A stretch of 57,153 nt of DNA from Phocaeicola sp. (GTDB lineage Bacteria > Bacteroidota > Bacteroidia > Bacteroidales > Bacteroidaceae): the NCBI GenBank assembly GCA_020026175.1, contig JAHHQV010000012.1:1-57153 (forward strand), written 5' to 3'. Each line of letters begins with the position of its first letter. The stretch's first letter is position 1. The position numbers and the translations under genes were made by a program. The notes under the pieces were generated by a model. The model saw only the letters and a list, made by a program, of their open reading frames with translations. It was not told the origin of the DNA and did not search any database. Shown piece by piece: positions 36,004 through 44,303 of the stretch.

Positions 36004-37407
36004 TCAGAAAGTTACATTAAATCCTAAGCTTGCACTGGCGTTCATATTATTTATAGGAATAAACTGAGTGTTAACCTTTCCAATCAGATAATCCATACCG
36101 ACAAAGAAACTGAATCCTTTAGGATGGAAATTCAGAATAGCTCCCATGCTGCTTCCATATGAAGAGATGTTATAGTTCACTCCGGCTTCAAACCAACTTA
36201 AAGGCGATATATTTGCCGAAAATCGTCCTTCACTCCATGAATAAGCACCATTTATTCTTGTAGAAGATAGGAAACCGAACGAAAGTTTGTCATACATCGG
36301 AAGCGAATACTCTGCACCTATGTTCAGTGTAGCTGCAAGGGCTCTTCCCAAGCGTCCACCCACACTTCTTCTATGAAGATTAGCATAATCCTCAAAATCG
36401 TCAGTGATACGGTCCAACTGATCATCCAGAGTATTGTCGCTTTCACCGTTAATCGAAAGGTCATGGAAACCATCGAATGTCCATGTCTCATTTTCAGTAG
36501 TAGCATGGGTATTGTTACTCCAGCTTATAAATCCAAGATCCTTCAATGCAGCTGATACAGTAAGATTATCCATTACCTTATATGTGGCACCAAGGTCAAT
36601 TGCAAGACCGAAACCGCTCAGTCCGGGAGAGTCGTAGTCTATGTTGTCGAAATCTACCAATGTCTCTTCACCTGGATTTTTCAGTTCTTTTCCCGATTCT
36701 CCCTTAGTAGGAATAATCAGTCCGGCTAATGCAGCATTCATTTCGCCGTTGGCATTTATTTCCCATTTGTCCTCACTCAGTGTAACATTGGCATCATTCA
36801 TTTCAAACTTGGCATAGCCGGCTCCCAACAGAAATTTCAGCTTGGCACCCACTCTTAGCTTGTCATTCCATTGTCTGGAGTGTCCCAATGCAACTTCCAC
36901 ATAATTAGAACTGCTTACCCCCAAGTTGCCAATGTCATAAGTAGAAGCAGATCCCTGCTGTCCCACTTTCATAAACTCGAACATATCTTTAGGAATAAAC
37001 AGCGAAGTAGTCGATCTCAGTCCTATGTCCAAAGTGTTGAAGCCGCCCCATTTCTTTAAACCCATCGAGAAGATAGAGAGATTAACGTCTGCCGACATCT
37101 TGTTCATATTCTTCAGTCCTCCCAAAAACTCTTTAGCATCCACACTGTTGCTCATAAAAGTAGTCAGCCTGTCACCCTCTATAGGAAACAGAAAGCTGCC
37201 CAGTCCCACATTTCCTTTACTGGTGATATTTATATTACCCAGAGCCGGAATGCTCACATACGATTTTTCACTCACAAGAGCAGGGTTCAGCTGATGCTTA
37301 TACAGATACCCGTCCAGAAAATAACCCGAGTTAAGAGCCTGGGCTGAAGCCCCTGTTGCAGCACATCCCATTGCGGCTACTGCAATATATCTATTAATTA
37401 TGTTCAT
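36004..37407 (-). CDS. DUF5723-like outer-membrane beta-barrel protein
   Basis: A 467-residue protein with signal MNIINRYIAVAAMGCAATGASAQ. The rest is rich in alternating beta strands with aromatic ends and terminates SASLGFNVTF, whose last Phe is typical of outer-membrane barrels. The opening YFLDGYLYKHQLNPAL recalls the DUF5723 family of Bacteroidetes (from memory). It follows the lipoprotein gene by 28 bp, so the two probably work together in the outer membrane. Function unknown. Confidence 0.75.
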   Translation of the reverse strand: MNIINRYIAVAAMGCAATGASAQALNSGYFLDGYLYKHQLNPALVSEKSYVSIPALGNINITSKGNVGLGSFLFPIEGDRLTTFMSNSVDAKEFLGGLKNMNKMSADVNLSIFSMGLKKWGGFNTLDIGLRSTTSLFIPKDMFEFMKVGQQGSASTYDIGNLGVSSSNYVEVALGHSRQWNDKLRVGAKLKFLLGAGYAKFEMNDANVTLSEDKWEINANGEMNAALAGLIIPTKGESGKELKNPGEETLVDFDNIDYDSPGLSGFGLAIDLGATYKVMDNLTVSAALKDLGFISWSNNTHATTENETWTFDGFHDLSINGESDNTLDDQLDRITDDFEDYANLHRRSVGGRLGRALAATLNIGAEYSLPMYDKLSFGFLSSTRINGAYSWSEGRFSANISPLSWFEAGVNYNISSYGSSMGAILNFHPKGFSFFVGMDYLIGKVNTQFIPINNMNASASLGFNVTF

Positions 37408-37435
37408 TATACCAATCTATATAAAATAAATAATC

Positions 37436-39136
37436 TTAGTTCAAATCTATTGTTATACCTCCAGTCACCTTCAGCTTCATGTCGTCCAGTTTCAGCGACT
37501 GGTTTTCATTCATTGCCACTTTGCTGGTAGCCTCTGTAGGAGTACCTTGCACCATAAATTTCAGTCCATCCAGGTTTTTCACTCTGCTTCCGTCTGTAGT
37601 CTTCACCAGCATATTGATATCCTCTACACTAGCGTTTTCTCCACTACCGGCAGGTATTGTCTTGTCCACTGTGATAGATACATTTTCCATTACATATCCG
37701 TCAGTGTCAATAGCCTTTGCAGTCAGAGTCATGTTCATAGGAATCTTGTTGGTGGCCTTCATCGAAATGCTAAGATTATCAAATTCAATATCCTCCAGGT
37801 CATTGCTCATACCGTCAAAGTTGTCAGTATATTTGATATTTGTTTCACCAGTAAACATAAGTGGAGTATTTATCTCATACATATTGTTTATAGTATAAGT
37901 TTTACCCAGCTTCACATCATAGAATTCTCCTTGAACAATCTGGGCATTTACATCTACCACCTCTATCAAGTCAGGAATATTTTTTATCACATCCGAGAGA
38001 TTTTCACATTTCACATAGAAAATACCATCTATCATTCCCTCTTCGAATTTATTGATACAGATAGTATAGTCCTTAATGTTTCCTGGAATCACAAAACTGT
38101 CTACACTTACTTTGTTACATCTTAGTCCGTTCTTCCACGAAACAATTCCCATGCTTATATTTGCCTTCAGCGGACTGTTGTTTCCCACTATCAAGAAAAC
38201 CCTGGGGTCTGTAGCTTCAAATATCACCCCCTCTTCTGTAAGGAAGTCAGGCAGGTTGTTTATTTCCACAGGCTTCACACTGATATTGATTTCAGGATTA
38301 ACCATGGCAGTAGCAGAGTCAATTTCTATCATATCACAATTTACCACTGTCGAGAATACATATTTACCCTGTACATTGCTGTCAGTCGAATAAATAGTAC
38401 CATTTATCTTTATATTGCCTCCCATGACGATAGCATGTTTTTCTCTGTCAAATGCAGCATCACTTTCATTCTCGAAAACAATTTTTTCTATACAGAAAGG
38501 AATTTCCAATACGCCATTCACAAAATTGTTGTTACCGTTCAGATAAAGTTTGTTTCCCTCAGTTCTGTACAATTCAGATTTTACTTTCATATATTCAGGA
38601 AACTCAATACAGAAACCATCTTCCACATCAAAGCCGACGTTGTTGCCACCTGCTATACTCAGTCTCAGTGTATTTTTGTTTTCTTTTATCAAAGCACTTT
38701 TTATATCTACTATATCATTGTCGATACCATTCTCATTTATGTTGATACTGATATTATAGTCATTCAATTGAAACCTCTTTAAACCAGTGTTTCCCGTAAA
38801 GTCAATATCCATATTGTGAGAGTCGAACTTAATGTTTTCTCCGTTTATTACCACACTGCTCACGTTCACATCATTAGAAGAAGGGTTTCCAGCCTTCACG
38901 ATAGCATAATCACCATTCTTGTCGGCCACAACAGTACTGTTGTCTTCCAGGTCAAGAATATCCTTCAGAAGCATTTCTTCAGTGCTACTACAAGGAATAG
39001 TCAGGTCACCTCCCACAGTAATAGTCTTGTCAATGTCTTTGTTCAAGTCGTATGCATCATCCACACACGAGTACAATGTAGCAGTACTCACTGCACATAC
39101 GCCAATAAAAGCATAGTTCCAATAATTTTTTTTCAT
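37436..39136 (-). CDS. Large surface or periplasmic lipoprotein of unknown function
   Basis: A 566-residue lipoprotein, with signal MKKNYWNYAFIGVCAVSTATL followed by a YSC lipobox and acidic residues (VDDAYDLNKD) after the cysteine, a pattern that favours surface export in Bacteroidetes. The body is beta-rich with repeated Asn/Asp-rich segments; I recognise no enzyme motif. A TATCTTTG -7 box (reverse) lies at 39171-39178. Co-transcribed with the barrel protein downstream, it may be its partner lipoprotein. Confidence 0.7.
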   Translation of the reverse strand: MKKNYWNYAFIGVCAVSTATLYSCVDDAYDLNKDIDKTITVGGDLTIPCSSTEEMLLKDILDLEDNSTVVADKNGDYAIVKAGNPSSNDVNVSSVVINGENIKFDSHNMDIDFTGNTGLKRFQLNDYNISININENGIDNDIVDIKSALIKENKNTLRLSIAGGNNVGFDVEDGFCIEFPEYMKVKSELYRTEGNKLYLNGNNNFVNGVLEIPFCIEKIVFENESDAAFDREKHAIVMGGNIKINGTIYSTDSNVQGKYVFSTVVNCDMIEIDSATAMVNPEINISVKPVEINNLPDFLTEEGVIFEATDPRVFLIVGNNSPLKANISMGIVSWKNGLRCNKVSVDSFVIPGNIKDYTICINKFEEGMIDGIFYVKCENLSDVIKNIPDLIEVVDVNAQIVQGEFYDVKLGKTYTINNMYEINTPLMFTGETNIKYTDNFDGMSNDLEDIEFDNLSISMKATNKIPMNMTLTAKAIDTDGYVMENVSITVDKTIPAGSGENASVEDINMLVKTTDGSRVKNLDGLKFMVQGTPTEATSKVAMNENQSLKLDDMKLKVTGGITIDLN

Positions 39137-39213
39137 AAAATAGCTGTTAAATAAATATTAATAACCGCAACAAAGATAATAAGAACTCTTCATAAATTAA
39201 AATTTCATTAAAA

Positions 39214-39261
39214 GAAAGAGAGGAGAATATACGAAATAAATCATATATTCTCCTCTCTTTC
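39214..39261 (-). terminator. Terminator after the Wzz-like gene
   Basis: GAAAGAGAGGAGAATATA (39214-39231) pairs perfectly with 39244-39261, about 22 bp past the stop of the reverse-strand Wzz-like gene. Confidence 0.8.
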
Positions 39262-39283
39262 CTAAATTGTTGAAAATCAATTA

Positions 39284-40387
39284 CTATTTCAATGCATCCT
39301 TCAAGTCTTTACCAAACAGAATCCATCCGCACGAACCTACAGCTGCCATAAACACAAAACCTATCAAAATAAGCGGTTTCGAAGGCTTGGCAGCCCTCAG
39401 CGGAACGGTAGGAGCTTCCACCACGGTATATACCGGAGTATGCTCCTGCACCTTGGCTTTTGCCACCTGTAGTTGCTGTGAAGTCTGGTTGAACACATTA
39501 AAAGCCAGCGAAGTCTCGTTTTGCAGTCTTTCCAGCTGAGTTTTTGCCCTGTTCATCGTAATAGCCTGGTTCTTGTCCATATACTCAGCATATTCCTGTT
39601 GCAGCCTGTGATATTTCTCCATAGCCTCATTATACAGCTTTTCCGAAAACTCCAAGTCCTTTCTTGCCTTGTTAGTTCTATAGTTTGTGATATACTGTTG
39701 CAGTTTCACCATCACAGTGTCTGTCAGTGTAGCCGAAATAAGAGGATCCTGCATTGTTACCGAAATCTCTATCACCGAAGTCTTTTTATTCTCTTCCACC
39801 TTGATTCTGTCGCTCAATGTACTTATTATCACACTCTGCTCCATAGTCAGCCTGAAAGGATTTATATCCTTCTTCTCTTCATCCTTGTCGCTGTCTCCAT
39901 CTATGGTTTTCATCACCCATCTTATAGCCGTCGGCGGGGCCGACATCACATAGCTCCACCACGGGCTTTTCTGATGCTTGTCCAGATATTCATACACCGT
40001 AGTGTTAAGCTTGTCGTCTATGCTCGAAACCTTCACATCCAGCATCTCTACAGCAAAAGGAATAGATTTTACAATATCCGGATACAAGGTAGGCGAGAGG
40101 GCATCAGCATTTTGTGTATCCCCTATATTTATACCTGCCATACTTGCAAGAGCCGACAAACCTCCGCTCATCGATTTGCCCGATATTGAACTTTCAGGAG
40201 CAAGAGTTACTTTGGTGGTATATTCCTTTGGGATACTGAATCCTACCAGAAGTCCTGCCAGTGCAGCCCATCCGCACGACTTGAATATCAGTCTTTTGTT
40301 GTCCCATATCTTTCTTGCCAGTTCCACCAGGTCTATTTCCTGTTCCTTCAAATTATTCTTATTGGATACATTCTTGTTATCTTCCAT
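39284..40387 (-). CDS. Wzz-like chain-length determinant / polysaccharide co-polymerase
   Basis: A 367-residue inner-membrane protein. A membrane helix follows residue 35 (SCGWAALAGLLVGFS), a long periplasmic domain with a coiled coil (about 230-310: KDLEFSEKLYNEAMEKYHRL) comes next, and a second helix near the C-terminus (LILIGFVFMAAVGSCGW) follows the typical proline-rich block VPLRAAKPSKP. This is the Wzz/FepE layout of proteins controlling chain length of O-antigen or capsule. It has no kinase domain. It lies 11 bp after the SLBB export gene. Confidence 0.9.
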   Translation of the reverse strand: MEDNKNVSNKNNLKEQEIDLVELARKIWDNKRLIFKSCGWAALAGLLVGFSIPKEYTTKVTLAPESSISGKSMSGGLSALASMAGINIGDTQNADALSPTLYPDIVKSIPFAVEMLDVKVSSIDDKLNTTVYEYLDKHQKSPWWSYVMSAPPTAIRWVMKTIDGDSDKDEEKKDINPFRLTMEQSVIISTLSDRIKVEENKKTSVIEISVTMQDPLISATLTDTVMVKLQQYITNYRTNKARKDLEFSEKLYNEAMEKYHRLQQEYAEYMDKNQAITMNRAKTQLERLQNETSLAFNVFNQTSQQLQVAKAKVQEHTPVYTVVEAPTVPLRAAKPSKPLILIGFVFMAAVGSCGWILFGKDLKDALK

Positions 40388-40398
40388 TTCCGCAAAAA

Positions 40399-42810
40399 TT
40401 ATTTTAGTAAGTTAGCAAGTGAAGCAACCATAGTAGCAAGCGAAGCAAAAGAAGTGGCATAACCTATAACCTCACCCAGCTTGTTCGATTTTACTTTACT
40501 TGGCACCACAATCTCACATCCCGGTTCCACCTTATTGCTTCTCTTTTTCACCTTTTCTATTTCTCCGTTCATATATATTATGAACTTCTTTGTTCTGCTT
40601 GCACTTCTCGCGTATCCACCAGCCTGATTCAGATAGTATCCCACGTTTTTGCCGTCAATGTAAGTCACCGTGTTAGGCATCATCACCGCACCGTTAATCT
40701 TCACAGTCGTATTCATTTCCGGGACACTTATCACATCCCCTTCACGCAGCACAATGTCGGCACTTCCTCCAGGATTCTTCAGAGCATCTTCCATATTTAT
40801 GCCTACTGTGAACGTACTGTCCAGTTCCATTCTCAGCGCATTTGCCATATTGTCTCCCAGCTCCCTTCTCATCATCTCTATCACACTATGCATTCTGCTT
40901 ATCTCATGCTCGTTGGCTATACGTGTCAGTTTTGCTCCCTTCACATAGCCGAATTTTGTAACCCCTCCGGCACGTTTCACAAGGTGGCTCAGTCTCTCGT
41001 TCTTATATTGCAGGCTATACTCACCGTTGTACATAACTTCGCCTTCTATAGTCACATTCTTCTGCACATGATATTCAGGACTTTTTCTCACAAATACCTG
41101 GTCGTAAGGTTCAAGCACGAATCCAGGAGTACCGTCTATCACAAAACCATCCTTCAGCCCGAAAGAAAAATCTCTGGCCAGCGAGTCGCTCACTATCGTC
41201 CCCTTGTTATTCTTCAGCGGTCTCGACACATCCACTCTCACAGTCGAAGCCGCCTCTTTCAGTCCTCCCGCAGTGATAACGATGTCCTCCAGAGTCATAT
41301 TGTCTGCATAAGGATATTCTCCAGGTCTCAGCACCTCGCCTGATATATGTACATTCCCAATCGATTTAATATCATAAATACTTGGAATATAAAGCACATC
41401 ATTGTTTTTCAGTTCCACGTCAGCGGCATTGCCGGTCATTATTCCCTTCACATCAACAGGCAGTACCTCACTTGTCAGATTTTCTCGCTGTCTGTACAGC
41501 ACCGCACGGTTAGTAAAAGCGTCACCCAGCAATCCGTCGGCCTGTTCCAGCAGTTTTTTCACAGTGCTTATCTCTCTGCAAAACTCATATACCCCCGGCC
41601 TGTACACCGCACCCTTTATCTCCAATTTATTTGCAAATCTGTTGTCTATTATAGAGTCGGCAGTAAGCACATCTCCGTCCATTACGTTAAACGAACCATA
41701 GTTTTCTCTCTTCACGGTGGCAATAGATTTCTCCCTTCCGTTCTGTCGCACCACCCTTACACTGTTCTTGTAAGCATCAGGAGCAAAGAAACCGGCATAT
41801 TTCAGCACATCCGAAACCGTTTCATCATCCTTCATCTCATATTTCATAGGTCTCTTCACTTTGCCCTCCATTTTCACTATCGAGTTGTACGTAGGCACTA
41901 TGATAACATCATTTTCCTGAAGGTTGATATTGTCCATCGTTTTGCCTTGCAGGATATATTCATACACGTCCACATAGGCAACAGCCTTTCCATTTCTTGT
42001 CACTATAATATTTCTCAAGCTGCCTAAGTCAGTCACTCCACCTGCACAATACAGGGCATGAAACACCGAAGCAAAAGCCGATAGGGTATAAGTACCCGGA
42101 ATCATGACTTCTCCCATCACGTTTATCTTTATGCTTCTTGTCTTTCCCAGCGAAATCTGTATATTGTTCCCTTCGTCAGCATATATTTTGCCGAGTTCAC
42201 TTTTCAGAAACACTTTAGCGTCCGAGATATTCAGTCCGTTCAGCGATACAAGTCCCAGCCCTGTAATATTTATAGCCCCATCAGGCGAGATTTCCTGTCT
42301 TATCTTATTCTCGCTGGCTCCCCAAATATCAATTATTATTTCATCACCAGGTCCCAGTCGGTAGTTTGCAGGAGTCGCAATATTCATGTCAGGTTCAAAG
42401 GTGAGTTTCTTGTTCATAAAGATATTCCTGCCGAAAACCTGATCAGGATTATTGTTAACCTCCATCCATTCATTCTTTATACTCTCTTCTTCTTTTGCCC
42501 AATCATCCGTCAGCTTATTATCATCATTGATGTTTCTCAGTCTGCTTTTTTCCATTTTCGCTGGATATGCCGAGTTGCCTTTTCCGCCTATGCTTTCCTG
42601 TTCATACTGCTGCCTCAGTCTCATGGCCTGTTCTTGCGTCACCCCTCTGGCAGCAAGTTCCATCATAAGCTGTTGTTGGTCTTTCCCTTGTTTCAATCCA
42701 TCCTGAACATATTGAATCACCTGGGCATCGGTCATGCCCATTTGCGCCATCATCGGTGCCGTACCCATCATAAGCAGCATGGCAGTAGCGCTGAAAAAAA
42801 GTTTTCTCAT
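40399..42810 (-). CDS. Polysaccharide export protein with six SLBB domains
   Basis: An 803-residue exported protein, signal MRKLFFSATAMLLMMGTAPMMAQ. A helical Gln-rich region (about 25-75) precedes the polysaccharide export domain YRLGPGDEIIIDIWG. Six SLBB repeats follow, each with a [I/V]xGxVxxPGxY-like start, for example VMGEVMIPGTYTL, MEGKVKRPMKYEM, IKGAVYRPGVYEF, ISGEVLRPGEYPY, IEGEVMYNGEYSL and INGAVMMPNTVTY. It would form the outer-membrane export channel, larger than Wza (about 380 residues). ATG 42810 is chosen over the frame from 42882 because it gives a proper signal. A TATCTTTG -7 box lies at 42872-42879. Confidence 0.9.
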   Translation of the reverse strand: MRKLFFSATAMLLMMGTAPMMAQMGMTDAQVIQYVQDGLKQGKDQQQLMMELAARGVTQEQAMRLRQQYEQESIGGKGNSAYPAKMEKSRLRNINDDNKLTDDWAKEEESIKNEWMEVNNNPDQVFGRNIFMNKKLTFEPDMNIATPANYRLGPGDEIIIDIWGASENKIRQEISPDGAINITGLGLVSLNGLNISDAKVFLKSELGKIYADEGNNIQISLGKTRSIKINVMGEVMIPGTYTLSAFASVFHALYCAGGVTDLGSLRNIIVTRNGKAVAYVDVYEYILQGKTMDNINLQENDVIIVPTYNSIVKMEGKVKRPMKYEMKDDETVSDVLKYAGFFAPDAYKNSVRVVRQNGREKSIATVKRENYGSFNVMDGDVLTADSIIDNRFANKLEIKGAVYRPGVYEFCREISTVKKLLEQADGLLGDAFTNRAVLYRQRENLTSEVLPVDVKGIMTGNAADVELKNNDVLYIPSIYDIKSIGNVHISGEVLRPGEYPYADNMTLEDIVITAGGLKEAASTVRVDVSRPLKNNKGTIVSDSLARDFSFGLKDGFVIDGTPGFVLEPYDQVFVRKSPEYHVQKNVTIEGEVMYNGEYSLQYKNERLSHLVKRAGGVTKFGYVKGAKLTRIANEHEISRMHSVIEMMRRELGDNMANALRMELDSTFTVGINMEDALKNPGGSADIVLREGDVISVPEMNTTVKINGAVMMPNTVTYIDGKNVGYYLNQAGGYARSASRTKKFIIYMNGEIEKVKKRSNKVEPGCEIVVPSKVKSNKLGEVIGYATSFASLATMVASLANLLK

Positions 42811-42910
42811 GAAATATAATAATGTTTTTATATACTGAATTATTAAATGCGTAAAAACTCCAATTACTGCACAAAGATACAAAAAAACCTTGCAAATTTA
42901 CAATTCTACA

Positions 42911-42978
42911 AAAACAACAAGAGTGACTAAAAACAACAAGAGTGACTTGAAAAGGAAAAATCCCCAATCAAGTCACTC
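42911..42978 (-). terminator. Terminator of the OmpA-like gene with an 18-bp direct repeat
   Basis: On the reverse strand GAGTGACTTGA (42968-42978) pairs with 42940-42950, followed by TTGTTGTTTTT. The right arm and tail are duplicated: the 18-bp unit AAAACAACAAGAGTGACT (forward sense) lies at 42911-42928 and 42930-42947. Confidence 0.65.
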
Positions 42979-43024
42979 CGTTACTATTATAAAATAATTT
43001 TTTAAAACTCAGATTACTCTGAAA

Positions 43025-44134
43025 TTATTTGTAGAACTTAGCGATGATAGCTCTATTCATTTCTGGTTTGCTGAAGTTGTCACCAACGCCCATACCCTGT
43101 GCAGAGATACGGTCAGCTTCAATTTCATACTTGTTTACCAAGATATCTTTTACGTTGTAAGCACGCTGTTCAGAAAGTTTCTGGTTGAATTCAGCATTAC
43201 CTTCAGGAGAAGCATAACCCTTAACATCAAGTTTAACTTCAGGATTCTTCTTCAAGAAGTTAGCTATGCTTTCTATGTTTGACAACTGAGTAGCATCTAT
43301 TCTGTCCTTACCCTGTCTGAAGGCTACAACTGACTCAATGTCCATGTTGCAAGAATTCTCAAGTTCTTTAACGCTGGCGTTGCAGTCGTTCAAGGCTTTT
43401 GTAAGTTCTTCGTTTCTCTTCTGTGCATTTGCATTTTCTTCTTCAAGAGCTGCATTTCTCTTTCTCATGTCGTTGATGTTACCGTTCAAGTTATCAACAT
43501 AATCCTGATCATATGCAGTCATGATTCCGTGATGACGTCCTCCGCTTACACCCTTGAAGTGGTAAACTACACCAGCCATAAGTTCGAATTTAGAGAATTT
43601 ACCCAAATCGCTTTTTCCGAAAGCTTCAACATCGAATACACAAGCAGGTCTCAAGCTAAGAGTCCACTGTTTTTCCTTGCCTACGTTGAAGTTAAGGCTT
43701 GCTCCACCTCTTGCAGTCAACATGTCATTGCTTCCACCTCTTACAGCTTTATTATAGAACTGATGCATAAAACCAGCACCAAATACACCTTCTATTTCGA
43801 ATAGTCTTGGAGAACCCTTGTATCCACCAAACAAGTTCATCAGGTTCAATTTTCCGTTAAGCGTAACGCCTAAATCATCAAAAGCTGTTCTACTATAAGT
43901 GCTGTTGATACCAGTAATACCCTGAACAGAAACACCCAATACTGGAGTAATCTGCTTGCCTAATTCCAGACCGATGCTAGGACGCATTTTGTCAAAAGCA
44001 GGTGAGTGAGTAGTTCCTACAAGAACGCCACCATACCAATTATCAAAAAATTTGTTGTTGGTAGTAACCTCTACCTGCGAATAGGCATTAGCCAAAAAAG
44101 CAGATGCCATAATAGATAAAATAATTTTCTTCAT
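43025..44134 (-). CDS. OmpA-family outer-membrane protein
   Basis: A 369-residue protein. Signal MKKIILSIMASAFLANAYSQ, then an N-terminal beta-barrel (about 21-205) with GGVLVGTTHSPAF and FGAGFMHQF. A short coiled coil of Asn/Glu/Lys residues follows (about 215-250), and the C-terminal OmpA peptidoglycan-binding domain has VVAFRQGKDRI, LDVKGYASPEGNAEFN, LSEQRAYNVKDIL and the closing NRAIIAKFY. It anchors the outer membrane to peptidoglycan. A very good promoter precedes it at 44172-44202. Confidence 0.93.
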   Translation of the reverse strand: MKKIILSIMASAFLANAYSQVEVTTNNKFFDNWYGGVLVGTTHSPAFDKMRPSIGLELGKQITPVLGVSVQGITGINSTYSRTAFDDLGVTLNGKLNLMNLFGGYKGSPRLFEIEGVFGAGFMHQFYNKAVRGGSNDMLTARGGASLNFNVGKEKQWTLSLRPACVFDVEAFGKSDLGKFSKFELMAGVVYHFKGVSGGRHHGIMTAYDQDYVDNLNGNINDMRKRNAALEEENANAQKRNEELTKALNDCNASVKELENSCNMDIESVVAFRQGKDRIDATQLSNIESIANFLKKNPEVKLDVKGYASPEGNAEFNQKLSEQRAYNVKDILVNKYEIEADRISAQGMGVGDNFSKPEMNRAIIAKFYK

Positions 44135-44171
44135 AATTAAATAGTTTACTTATATTAAACGTTAGTTGCTG

Positions 44172-44202
44172 CAAATGTATTTTAGAGATTTTATATATGC
44201 AA
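44172..44202 (-). promoter_or_regulatory. Promoter of the OmpA-like gene
   Basis: The reverse strand has TTG (44200-44202), 20 bp, then TACATTTG (44172-44179), an exact -7 match 37 bp upstream of the ATG. Confidence 0.72.
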
Positions 44203-44303
44203 CAAGTTGACTGAAAAAATACATCAAGACAGTCTCTTTTTTACATAAATTTAATTTAGTTAGAATATTTATGTCCTGATATGTTAAATTCAGCATTTAA
44301 ATA

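Noticed and set aside
42911..42978. Possible small CRISPR-like array
   Set aside because: Only two adjacent copies separated by one base, no spacers and no cas genes; it is explained by a duplicated terminator arm.
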